Assembly (NCBI GenBank): GCA_021613535.1
Contig: CP075493.1
Coordinates: 2,728,001-2,792,000, forward strand
Reading direction: 5' to 3'
Source of the DNA: Adineta vaga
Lineage: Eukaryota > Rotifera
Length of the DNA: 64,000 bases
The translations under genes were made by a program, and so were the position numbers. The notes below the pieces were generated by a model. The model was not told where the DNA came from and made no database searches. It worked only from the letters and a program-made list of their open reading frames with translations. This document shows positions 15,601 through 25,779 of the stretch, piece by piece; position 1 is the first letter of the stretch; each line of letters starts with the position of its first letter.

Positions 15601-15705
15601 TTTCTCGCTTTCCAACTGTTACCTTTTCTTTCATGACATATACAATCAACTGATGGCAATGCCTTCTTTTAAATCATTTGACGTTTATTTCAACATTGTT
15701 CAAAC
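12624..15705. other. 3-kb intergenic region upstream of the bHLH gene
   Basis: No coding potential seen on either strand: stop-rich, AT-rich, without splice-bounded frames. The length is unusual for this gene-dense window. It lies between divergent promoters (GPCR to the left, bHLH to the right), so it may carry the enhancers expected of a proneural-type transcription factor. A short (CAAT)n tract occurs near 15358-15374. Confidence 0.45.
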
Positions 15706-16098
15706 ATGGAAAAAACGAAGACTAACCAACAAACAACAACAACAACAAAGATGAACATTAAAAAACGTTCGACAACATTTGTTAGTAAACGAACAACAGC
15801 AACATCAACGATAGTTCAGGCGGAAAAAACACGTCGAGTTGCAGCTAATGCACGTGAACGTCGACGAATGAATGGTCTGAATAGTGCATTTGATCATCTT
15901 CGAACTGTTCTACCATCATCAATGTTTCAACAACAACGACGTTTTTCCAAATATGAAACATTACAAATGGCTCAAAGTTATATAGCTGCACTTCAATCCA
16001 TTTTACAATTAAATTCATCAACAAATACTGATCAAAGTTTAACTAATATGAGTAATACTACCGATGAAGATGTAGACACTCCTATGCAGGATTATTAA
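15706..16098 (+). CDS. Atonal-family bHLH transcription factor (intact copy)
   Basis: Single-exon, 130 residues. A short Thr/Lys/Gln-rich N-terminus leads into the bHLH domain at about residues 45-100: basic region [13 protein letters not shown], helix 1 [15 protein letters not shown], a loop, and helix 2 [30 protein letters not shown] together with S-K-Y-E-T-L-Q-M-A is diagnostic of the atonal/Atoh/neurogenin superfamily, which specifies neurons and sense organs as heterodimers with E-proteins. The tail is short and acidic. The gene converges on the centrosomin-type tail to its right. Everything from codon 27 onward lies within the 4.1 kb duplication; a near-identical but headless copy lies at 30857-31189. 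Of the differences I compared in the coding part, all were silent. Confidence 0.88.
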   Translation: MEKTKTNQQTTTTTKMNIKKRSTTFVSKRTTATSTIVQAEKTRRVAANARERRRMNGLNSAFDHLRTVLPSSMFQQQRRFSKYETLQMAQSYIAALQSILQLNSSTNTDQSLTNMSNTTDEDVDTPMQDY

Positions 16099-19000
16099 TT
16101 CGATATTTATCTTGTAATCATAATTATTGTATTTTATCAAAAAAAAAAAGAAAAATAAAGCAAAAGTGATAAAGCACGAAACCTGAACTATAGAAGTATA
16201 AAGAAAGGCACAACTTGTTTAGTTTTAATAGAAGAGAGAAAAAAGAAGGCGAAAATTAAAGCAAAGAAAAACACGAATAGATATTGATGATCTAATCAAA
16301 ATGATTTGTACGATGTGATTGCATAGTTTTTTGGGAAATGTAATTCATATTGTTTGACTCTTTCAAATGATGTTCCATATTTGAACGAGCTTTTTGCAAA
16401 TTATTTAATGTTGGCCGGACTAAAATAGAAAAGACAATAATTATTCTTTTAAAAATGAGAATCCTTCCCAGACAATAAGATCATCCGCATCTATACTTTT
16501 TTTATTGCTCTAATTTTACGAAATAAATTAATCTTATCTCAATTAAAACATAATTACAGATTAGAAATTCATCTTCGATAAAAATAGATATAGTAAGCAT
16601 TGTTACTAAGAATATCTATCTAATCGTTGTACGCACGCTTCCAATAGACTTTCTTAGTCACTTGTCTTTGTCCTCAAATTTTCAGACCCTTCCATCCTAG
16701 TCAAGAAAAGATCTTGTATGGTAAAATTCTCAGTTTGAGACTTTCTAGAACTTCAAATGTCATATTTAGTTTAAAGAACACACCAATATTAGCATTATAA
16801 AACACCCCACACACAGAGAACACAACAAAAAGATTATTTCAAGCAAACAAAACAACAGTCATTCATGCTATTTATCTAGATACATGCATTAAATAATCAT
16901 TGATCTATTAGTGAATTTCATTTGAAAAAGTGCAAGGGAAAGGAAAGAGATATAGTTTTTGATCGATATATATATATATATATGTGTGTGTGTGTTCGTT
17001 TCTTTTTTTTTCGTGGATTGAATGAAGTGTCACAACAAGAAGGAAAACTTACGTAACAAAGCCAAATAATCGTCTGTATTAGATTTTTTGTAATTTGCTT
17101 TCTGTAAAAAGTTTAGATGAAATAAGGATATCGATACGGATTGTATTATTGTTTTTTTTCTCAGATATACATTTCGAAAGAAATTGGAAGTAAGCAAAAA
17201 AAAAAGAAGAAATACTTACAGTTAATTGAGCTAAGACTTGTTCTAAATGAATCGTTTGATCTTTATATTTTTGTTTTAAACGTTGAAAATCTTGTGAACA
17301 TTTAGAAAGAGATAGACGAAGTTCTTGATTCTAAATTCGATTACGAATCGAGATGAAGGTCATAATAAAAAGAAAACAAGACGTTTTACTTCATTATGAA
17401 TACGTTCATCTGAATTTATCTTCGATGGTAAATGAGTTGTACGATATGTTTCAATTATTTGATAGATTCGTTCAAGAAGTGTCAAACATTGTTTAAGCGA
17501 ATGTAAACGATGTTCAAGCCATTCAATAGATGGTTCAGTTGTTGATGTAATCTTAATAAACATACATTGAAATGTGACAGAGAAGAAATGTAACATACAG
17601 ATTTTGATCGAAGTTTTTCTTGAATTTTGTTTTCAATTGCGTTTAATTGTTTTTGAATATCAATAATTAATCGTCGAAGATTTTCATGATTTTCTATTTC
17701 ACCAATTGCATATAATTTCTCACGATCTTGAATCAACAAAATTTATTCATCTTTTTTTTTTCGCTCCCATCAATCAGCAATTCTAACTTACTTATTTGTT
17801 CATTTTCTAAATAAATCAATTAAAAAAATTCAATAATAAACACAAAAGAGATTCTTTTCGACATACCAAATTCAATTGTTGATGATCCTAAAGGTCTCGA
17901 GCGTTTCTCTTCTAACATACTGGTAATAATGTAATTCTCTGAACTATTAACGGATGCTGATGCATCGATTAAACGAAGATCAGGATACGAAACACCACGA
18001 CCAGAGAATGTGAATTCTCGTGGTGCTCGTGATAAACGAATATTTTCATCTATCTTAATTTGTAATTCATTTTGTCGATTTACACTTCGTTCAAGATCTT
18101 GACGAAGATGACGCATTTCTTCTAACAATCCCGACATTTCCGATGTTCCAACAGTCATTTCACCTTTACCATGATCTAGACAGATGTTCATAGACAATGA
18201 AGAGATAACAAAACTATTTACCACGAGAAGACATTTGTTTTTCTAATAAACTTATTTGTTTATCATAGTGTGCAATTAATTCTTTTTTATTTGTTAATTC
18301 ATTTTGTAATAATTTAATTTCATGATGTAGTCTACAAGAAGAAAAACCATTTTGTTTAAAATATTGATTTCTACAAGACATATACCTTTGATTTTGATCT
18401 TGAGCTTGTTCAAGTAGACGTTTTGAGTAGCTTTTAATTGATCATTTTGTTTACCATTTTGATTATCAGTTAACTCAATACGAATTCGTTCATATTTTTG
18501 TTGATATTGATTCAATTCATTTTCATGAGTTTTTTTTATACTAAATTTTACGAAGAATAATTTGAAAACAAATGCATCATTTTCTTACTCATTCAATTGT
18601 ATTCTAAGTTGTCGAATTTGTTCATCTTTATCATCGATTTGTCGTTGAATCAATGTATAACGTGCACTAAGAAAATGAATACGTTGAATGATTTCATTTG
18701 TGAAATGAGTAATTTACTTGTCGACAGTATTATCAGGTATTGTATCTTTTTTGTGTAGTGATGTTTCTAAATAGGAAAACAAAATGAAGATTGTTCAAAA
18801 ATGGTTTAAAAGATATGAAAGTGAAAATTAAGATATAAAAGTGAAGATGACAAACATGAAATAGTGTTTTGTTTTCTTATTGACTTGTCTCAGCGAAAGT
18901 ATAGAGTAGCAAGAGCAATAGATGATATCAGTGAATTATATAGAAGAGAAGAAAAAGGATTTAACAATCACAAAATGTGCTTTCGTTTTTTTTCTTCTTC

Positions 19001-19531
19001 TTCTAAATCAATGTGTAGAAGTGCAATACATTTCTCCTTCTCTGTCTTATCTAGAATAATTGATTAGAGAGATATATTTATATTTGAAAATAAGAATCGA
19101 ATAAAAATAGATACTTGTTTGATTATCATTTATAGGTAATATATCAATATCTAAATTAATTATTAAATCATCGAATTCAGTGCATTTTCGTTCAGATAAA
19201 TGAGAAGTTTGTCGCTAGAATAAAAAGTAATATGTTAAATTCAAAGATATTTTAACTTAGTCGATAAATTATGAAAACTAACTTTGGATGATTGTTCAAT
19301 ATAATTTTGTTGATCTTTGATTATTTTTTCATATTGTTCTAATGTTACTCGATTGTATTCGAGAGTTTTATAGAGTTTATTAAATTCAATTTTCAATGTA
19401 TTTTTTTCGACATTATTCCCTTTTCTGAAAGAAAGGGTTATACAGCGTTAAAATTAGCGCCTTGAAATGCAAAAAGTTTGTCTGTCTGTCCGGCCCATCC
19501 AATCAGAATTCAGCATTCAGTAAATTGTTAC

Positions 19532-19830
19532 TATATTATCATATAAGGGTTGACCGAAGGGTAATCGAGGTCGAGGATCTCGAATCTGTTGTTAGTTTTT
19601 TGAAATACCAATTAATTAATTAGCTAATTAGCTAATTAACTCATCATCAATTATTATACTATCATATAAGAGTTAACCGAAGGGTTTTCGTGGATGGGAA
19701 ACTCGAACCCGACGTCGGTTTCCCTTGATTACCTATTAGTTAATTAACTAGTTAACAAATGATGAATTCTTATATTTCGTATAAAGTTCGACAAAAGAGT
19801 AATCGAAATCGGGGGATTGGAATCTTCTAT
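19532..19830. repeat. Three diverged tandem units of about 120 bp
   Basis: Units start near 19533, 19654 and 19771. Each opens with an ATTATCATATAAG-like motif followed by GGTTGACCGAAGGGTAATCG or a variant, then an AATTAATTAGCTAATTA-type spacer. They lie within the 5' part of the rolling-circle insert. Confidence 0.7.
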
Positions 19831-20145
19831 AGTCATACAAAATCAGTGCCTTTTGAAAAGACCAACGGAAATTCACTTATTCGTTTTGGAAATGAACCGA
19901 AAGTGGACGAGACAATGAAGGGTTCATGTTAACAGCTAGCCGTAAGTGGCCGACCGGGGAGAGGCTGAGGAACGACTAGACGTGAATTTAGAGAGTGATA
20001 CTTCAGAATAAGGATTGGAGTGACTTTCACGTGCTTCGGACGTGTCTTCGCAGGCACTTCATTGATGATCTACGAGAACGAATCGGACAAAGTTCCGTTT
20101 CCTGAAAATGAAAAGCAGGATGAAACCTATTCTGGATACGACGCG

Positions 20146-20572
20146 ATCATGCAAATATCTCAAGTCTTCGGTTATGAAATGATCTACTATGTTGAACAAA
20201 TCTCTCACATTACTCTCATGTGATTAAAAGGAAAATAGAAAAAAGGTCATGCGCGCTAGCGATTAGACATTTATTTATGAGCCTAATAGAAAGGAAAATA
20301 AATATGGGTAACGTTTTTTTTTAGAAATATCAAGCGATCAGATCCATGAATATTTACAAACAGCACTTGTTTTTGCTCTTTTCTTTCAAAAAATGATTTA
20401 ATGATACTTTAAAATGGTGAAAATATGAAAAACACTTTTAAAAAGGTTTTATGTATAAAGTTTGCTTGGACCGGGATCTTGTCAAGTCCAGGTACGGCTT
20501 GTGGGTGTTACTGAGCACTGTTATCATTCTTTCAGAAAAGGGTCAGCGAATCCAGAGGATGAGCGTTACTAG
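20146..20572 (+). repeat. Internal 3'-end module of the rolling-circle insert (copy A)
   Basis: About 430 bp that recurs in diverged form at 23309-23781. Shared landmarks in order are TCTTCGGTTA, CTCATGTGATT, TTAGACRTTT, AAGGAAAATAAATA, GAAAAACACTTTTAAA, TTCTTTCAGAAAAGGG (20527-20542), the ATCC...GGAT hairpin and a terminal CTAG at 20569-20572. Confidence 0.75.
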
Positions 20573-20720
20573 TCTACCTAACCCTATCCACAACCATCCA
20601 TTCATCTATCCACATATTGAACTATCTACCTATCTCTCTAACCATACTGACAACTATCCATCTATCTACCTAACCAAATCCACAACTATCCATCTTCTTA
20701 TCCATATAGTGAGCTGTCCA
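20573..20720. repeat. Degenerate CTATCCA/CTACCTA minisatellite
   Basis: Irregular tandem array of 7-11 bp units built on CTATCCA, CTACCTA and CAACCATCC, starting immediately after the internal CTAG end. Its position fits a simple-repeat flank at a former insertion site. Confidence 0.65.
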
Positions 20721-21558
20721 GATATCTTCCTATTTACCTAACCATGTGCGGCACTCTTCATTTATCTGCGCATATATCTATGTATCAGTCTACCTATCTA
20801 TCCACGTGATAGATATATAGGTAGATAAATCCCAGTGATATTATCACTGAGATATGACATGCACTCAGTACGAAAGAAAAAAATGACGTCAGACGTAAAC
20901 AGAACGGAAAAAATTTTTCGATCTGAATATCACACCGACTAGAAATGTAATATATATGTATGTATTCGTATACGTAGGGATTGTACGAACGAACGAATAA
21001 ACAAGAAAAAAACAGGCAAAAAGTTGCCCAACTTCTCCACCAAATGTGAGGTACTCGTAATGGGGATGTAACTGTAAACTCCAACCTCCGCTAGAAACGA
21101 TAGGCTAGATCAAGTAATCGAGAAGTCTCACTAAAATATAATGTAAAAAACCTACCAGATACAATAATAAGTGTGAGATATGATATGATGATATCTACCA
21201 CGTTTATTGGAGGGTAAATAAGGACAGAATCAGGATAACAAAAAGACTGCCGTGAGGAAAAGGAAAAACATCTCTATATGTATAAGTAGACATATAGAGA
21301 GAAACAGAACAAAAATGAGAAGATAATAGCACGAGGAAAAGAAATGAAAAATGAAAAATGAAAAATGAAAAAGACACAACAAAGGAGATCATCATGAAGA
21401 CATGATGATCAAGAGAAGACTACATTCCACAAGAAAGAAAGAAAACATGTCTGTGGTGACTAGAATGGAATCTAGAAGAGGAAAGGAAAAGAAAATACAT
21501 GTATATGGAAGGTAGCGTCATGAAGTAATATCCAATGACGCTAACAGAAAGAAAAGTT

Positions 21559-21963
21559 CTAAATGAATGTGCTGCTTGAGACGACCTTTCTGTCCAGAGC
21601 TTGTATTATCTGCTCATACTCATCGTCGTTTTCTAAGAAATAATTGACAAACTCCTTGCGGCTTACTCGTCCATCGCCATTAGCATCCATCTCATCAAAA
21701 AGCATAGTGCGTACTAATACAGAGGAGATTACAGGTGACATCCACGAAAGCAGTTTCATTCGTTTCAATCGACTATCGTGGACGTCAGGGTCCTGTCGTA
21801 TTGCAGTAGAGACCATTGTAGCTAATTCAGTTTTGTTTAGCCATCCCATGTCTGCAATGTCGAACTGATCGAATAGACGTCGCAGTTGGGCTTTTTTCCT
21901 GCGACGTTCTGCACTTAATGCATTATGAATCTGCCGTATTGCTCGAGTTGCTTTGTTACCCAT
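21559..21963 (-). CDS. EF-hand protein with N-myristoylation-type start, captured cargo candidate
   Basis: Intronless, 134 residues, starting MGNKATRA, which has the Gly-2 and small residue of an N-myristoylation site. An Arg/Lys-rich helix (AERRRKKAQLRRLF) precedes two EF-hand regions. The first loop, DIADMGWLNKTE, lacks ligands at positions 3 and 5 and is degenerate. The second, DANGDGRVSRKE at about residues 93-104, is a complete 12-residue Ca2+ loop. Base composition is visibly less AT-rich than neighbouring host genes: a 60-base sample at 21661-21720 is 43% G+C. The gene lies between the two 3'-end modules of the rolling-circle insert, so it was probably picked up by end read-through. 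Closest family unknown; a protein-phosphatase or calcium-sensor relative is possible. Confidence 0.7.
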   Translation of the reverse strand: MGNKATRAIRQIHNALSAERRRKKAQLRRLFDQFDIADMGWLNKTELATMVSTAIRQDPDVHDSRLKRMKLLSWMSPVISSVLVRTMLFDEMDANGDGRVSRKEFVNYFLENDDEYEQIIQALDRKVVSSSTFI

Positions 21964-22291
21964 AGTAGAAATCCAAGTGTTCGAAGATAGAAACGTTGAT
22001 GCGAAAAAGTAATAACTTGTTGCTCTTTTTATAGCAAAAATTTGGGATAAAATTGTGCAACGTCGTTGGAGAAATCCATTTCCAATTAGTGTGCGGGTCG
22101 GCAGTGCATCATTTTTTCCTAACTCACGATAGGTAGTACTCCTACATTTTTTCTTTTTGATGGTGGAGATATTCTGTTTTAGTTTGCTAGTGACGCAAAC
22201 AATTATTAGACATACAATTCGTCACACGTGGACCGCTGTAATTTTCCCCAAACTAATTACACAATACACGTCTATAATAACCATCGATGTG

Positions 22292-22625
22292 AAGCTAGCA
22301 CGACGAAACACAGATTCAGCTAAAAAATTTTATAAAGTAAGTTCCGTCCATAAAAACGAGTCCATTCGACTCAGAATTTAATTGTGCGTCGAATTGTGCT
22401 ACTTTTATTCACGGGACAAGCTTTGAAAAAAATGTTGTGTACATCTTTATTTATCTCCTTTGTATGAGAAAAAAACCTAGATAAAATTTTTCAAAACTGT
22501 TCCTGTGAATAAAAGTAGCACAATTCGACGCACAATTAAATTCTAACTTGAATGGGCTCGTTTTTATGGACGGAACTTACTTTATAAAATTTTTTAGCTA
22601 AATCTGTGTTTCGTCGTGCTAGCTT
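22292..22625. repeat. Fold-back (long inverted repeat) element inside the insert
   Basis: The left arm at 22292-22432 (opening AAGCTAGCACGACGAAACAC) is matched by its reverse complement at 22490-22625 with few mismatches; both arms carry TAAAATTTTATAAAGTAAG-type and CGAATTGTGC sequence. The loop is about 55 bp. It resembles a palindromic MITE or fold-back element. No protein is encoded. Confidence 0.75.
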
Positions 22626-23308
22626 TGTCGTGCTAGCGTCACAAAAACATAGATTCTCTAACCAACGTGAATACCAGCTATTTTTGCGTTCTGTGCGAAT
22701 GTTAAAAAATAGGAAAAAATCACTTTCTCTTTGTTTCTGCTATAATCAATCATACCTTCATGTACTTTTCTTTATACATCATAAAATGCGATTGACACTG
22801 TCGAAGCGATATGTTCAATACATTTGGTCTTCGCTGAACATGTTTCTCGACACGAGAAAATCAATTTGAAGACAGTGGAAACAAAGAGATTAAAACAGAC
22901 ATGACTACTTAGGTATCAGCAGAACGTCTTGGTTGATTTCCTTCACTTGATGACACCATTAAGTGACTATTTGGGTGTGTCAAGCAAACCACGACGCGCT
23001 TCGACCTTGCTGCGTTCATCAATCCTTATTTTACGCTATAAAATCGATTAGATGATATAGTAACTTTATTGTCCTTATATCCTTTGATATAATGGATAGA
23101 AAGTTCTGTTTTGCTATAACATCTGATTTTATTCGTATGAAATAAAGATCTTTAAGTCCTCGTGTAGCAATAGGAATTCATAAGAGTTTATCTTATCTTC
23201 ATTCATGTCGTGATACATATGATATCTTCAGATAGATGTCTTGATATGTAGTTATTGACTAATGTGAGAGCAAATCAAATAGTTTAATTCCTATACTGGA
23301 AATGACGT

Positions 23309-23781
23309 GTTCATGCCAATTTTTTAAATCTTCGGTTACAAAGTAATCTAACATGATGAGCGAATCTTTCGCATTACACTCATGTGATTGACAGGAAAGT
23401 AGAAAAACGACCATTCGCATTAGCGACTAGTCGCGAGTGGCCTGCCGGAGGGAGGCCGACAAGCGATTAGACGTTTGTTTGAGAGCTTTATAGGAAGGAA
23501 AATAAATACCGGTGATGCATTTTTGAGAAGTGTCAAGCGATCAATTTCTTGAATGTATATAAACAGTACCTGTTTTTCTTTTTCTCTTGCAATCCATGAT
23601 TTTATAATACTTGGAAAGAATGAAAAGATGAAAAACACTTTTAAAAGTCTTTTATGTATAAATTTTGATTGGATCCCGATCCGGAGCGGGTCAGGTCCCG
23701 GTCCCGCTTTATGTCTTTGATGAGCACTCTTATTATTCTTTCAGAAAAGGGTCAGCGAATCCAAAGGATGAGCGTTACTTG
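23309..23781 (+). repeat. Terminal 3'-end module of the rolling-circle insert (copy B)
   Basis: Diverged direct repeat of 20146-20572 that forms the actual right end of the insert. It contains TTCTTTCAGAAAAGGG at 23736-23751, the ATCC...GGAT hairpin and CTTG at 23778-23781, followed by host sequence TAATTATCG. Confidence 0.75.
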
Positions 23782-24703
23782 TAATTATCGATCATAAGAT
23801 ATAATTTCTTAAAAGAGAATAAATGAATGAGTTTGATGAAAATCAATATTCTTTTTAGATATATTTACCTTGTTTTCTTCAGTTAGTTTTTCTACTGTTG
23901 ATGATTGAAGTATATCTGGTGTATTGACATGAAAACGTACTTGAAGTTGTTGAATATATTGATTTTGATTTCGAATTATTTCTCGAAGTTCTTCTAAATT
24001 GTCCGTATAATCAGAACGAATATTATCTTCATTTGATTGAATAATAATCGTAGAATTTCGTATCAATTCTTCTTCATTATATTGACGTTGTCGTATGGAA
24101 GAAGAATTATTTAAACCTAAACAATATGTTCAAACAATTCTTAGTTCAAAAAAGAAAAACAAATATTTATTTTCGATTTCATAATAAGCGATTCCATCTT
24201 CTACTTTTCTTTTTTCTACAAGCAATCCCTACTACTAATAGTAGTCAGTAATCACATAGTAAAAAAAGACGACCTCTCTGACGATTGGTATGGAACTCAA
24301 AATTAAAAGGTGAAATTTCCCAAAAATAAAGATAATTCTTTGATAACAATATTCCTAGTTTTATTTTTTTCTCTAATGTATAATTAAAGAGTTGTCACAA
24401 GTTCCATTTTTTTCCATGGAATATTATGTCAAAAAGGCGTTGACTGTAACGCCACCAATATAGTGGAACTGGCTCTAATCAAAAACAAAATACACGATTT
24501 TAATAGTTTTAATAAGGAATCTTTTTATGATATTTCTGTAATACTTTTTCTACGCCTTTTGTTGTAAATTCCAGATGTCGCCATCTGTTTTCAGTCGTCA
24601 CTGATTGGCATTTCTGGTTTCATTTTTTTTGTCAGATAACGTACTAAACGTGATCTTTTTCTCATTCACTTTTGTTTTAGATCTACTGAATTTTCAAAAT
24701 AAA

Positions 24704-25649
24704 ATGAGCGATCAAAGTGAGTATTGTATGTTTTGAATAGTATTCGCACAAAAAATATCCGATTTAGTTTTAAAAAATGAACTAGTCTGCTCTTTTTTTT
24801 TTAGAATTGGATGTTATTGGTAAATTAAAATATATTTTATCTTCACTTCCGGCATCACCAACATTAAAACAAAAATTGGAATCAACTTTTACTCAATACA
24901 ATAACCGTGATGACGAGGATACCTTGAAAATGTTAATCGTGAGAGCTTATGACTTGATTGTGAACAATCAAGAATTATTCTCAAAATCTGACACAATGTA
25001 TCAGCATTCGGAATCAAATACGAAGTGTATGAAGCAAATTTCAATTCAAAGTTTATTAAATGATACTTTGGATGAGCTTGATGGTCTATTAGCTGAATAT
25101 ATTAATGAATCAGATCATTTTGCTGCATTCGATGATGTGAAAAAGAAATTACGCCAATTATTCAATCATTTAGAAGAAAGAATTTGCACTTTAGAAAAGC
25201 AAGTCAAGGCATTACAATCTCATGCTTCGAATTCAGAAGAAATTGAAAAAAATGCAAACTTTATTCAAATGGGTAACATTGCAACACAACTTCGAAATAA
25301 AATGGTTCGCTACATAAAACCATCTCTGACAAAGCGAGCAGCTCGAGATGAATATCTTTATGCATTAAATGGTGAAGGAAAATTTTCAAATTTAACCGCA
25401 CTTATTCAAACATATAATCCAAGTCTCACCGTATTCGATCTTGCTCGTTCGATAAATGCATTAACCAAAGAACGTGCTGATAAAGCACATGATGAACAAC
25501 CATTATCATCTGATCAAATTGATTCTATTGCTGCAGAATTTATTTCCAATACAGATGAATATTTAGGTGAACAAGCAACGACAGTCATTTTTTTTTTAAA
25601 AGTTTTAGCAGAGCAACTTCATGAACCACTCATTGTTACTTTAAAATGA
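24704..25649 (+). CDS. Uncharacterised 285-residue helical protein
   Basis: Two exons: a 13-nt first exon (24704-24716, ATGAGCGATCAAA) and 24805-25649, joined as MSDQKLDVIGKLKYIL... The join restores an ATG start; the second exon alone opens only on TTG. The sequence is predicted mostly helical, with heptad-like stretches around residues 85-145 (LLNDTLDELDGLLAEY, LEERICTLEKQVKALQ), then a basic segment (MVRYIKPSLTKRAARDEYLY) and a helical tail. There is no signal peptide or membrane segment. I do not recognise the family. A TTTTGTTTTAG acceptor lies about 24 nt upstream of the ATG. It is the only apparently intact gene in the spacer. Confidence 0.7.
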
Positions 25650-25779
25650 TATGATTATAAATAAAATATCTTAAACAAAAATATTTTCTCTTTCCTCTTT
25701 GTCATCAACTATAGAATCAGTAACATGTTTTTTTTACATTTATCTTTGCCAATCCTCAATAGATTCTGATCATCATATC

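Larger units (their letters stand above)
19416..23781 (+). mobile_element. Helitron/Helentron-like rolling-circle element with captured DNA
   Basis: Insert present in the left but not the right duplicate. The empty site in the right copy (near 34490-34500) shows at most a 1-bp target duplication. The left end begins TTCCCTTTTCTGAAAG. The 16-bp CCCTTTTCTGAAAGAA at 19418-19433 reappears inverted at 23736-23751, but 30 bp inside the right end, so the inverted repeats are asymmetric. The right end has an ATCC/GGAT hairpin and finishes CTTG before a T. A second 3'-end module, ending CTAG before a T at 20569-20572, lies inside. No Rep/helicase protein is visible, so it is non-autonomous. Asymmetric repeats, lack of target duplication and a 3' hairpin fit Helitron/Helentron elements; the class is inference. 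Confidence 0.6.
16292..24150 (-). pseudogene. Headless 3' fragment of the centrosomin-type gene
   Basis: Duplicate of the last dozen or so exons of the gene at 31385-44391, lacking all upstream exons including CM1. The C-terminal exons are readable (KANYK...TNTDDYLALL, then RPTLNNLQKARSNMEHHL... and a stop at 16292-16294). It is disabled in at least three ways: no 5' part, a 2-nt insertion near 18421 that shifts the frame of the NDQLKATQ exon relative to the right copy, and the 4.37 kb insert in the exon encoding LYLIIDNYN. I see no promoter or plausible new start. It may still be transcribed as a noncoding antisense partner to the bHLH 3' end. Confidence 0.88.
15783..24234. repeat. Left copy of 4.1-kb direct duplication (carries a 4.37-kb insert)
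   Basis: Alignment by eye to 30874-34949 is near-continuous, with scattered substitutions and small indels. The first shared bases are TAGTAAACGAAC at 15783 (30874 in the other copy). The last are CAATCCCTACTA, ending at 24234 (34949). Excluding the insert at 19416-23781 the copy is about 4086 bp. The left edge cuts into the bHLH coding region and the right edge into an intron of the centrosomin-type gene. Confidence 0.93.

Noticed and set aside
18864-19067. 67-codon frame repeated in both duplicates (also 33945-34148)
   Set aside because: Lies in an antisense intron of the centrosomin-type gene, has no motif, and recurs only because the whole segment is duplicated.
20020-20223. 67-codon frame in the rolling-circle insert
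   Set aside because: Overlaps the 3'-end module, whose second copy (near 23309) does not preserve the frame; no recognisable domain.
21644-21868. Plus-strand 74-codon frame opposite the EF-hand gene
   Set aside because: Antisense shadow of a frame with a clear EF-hand loop.
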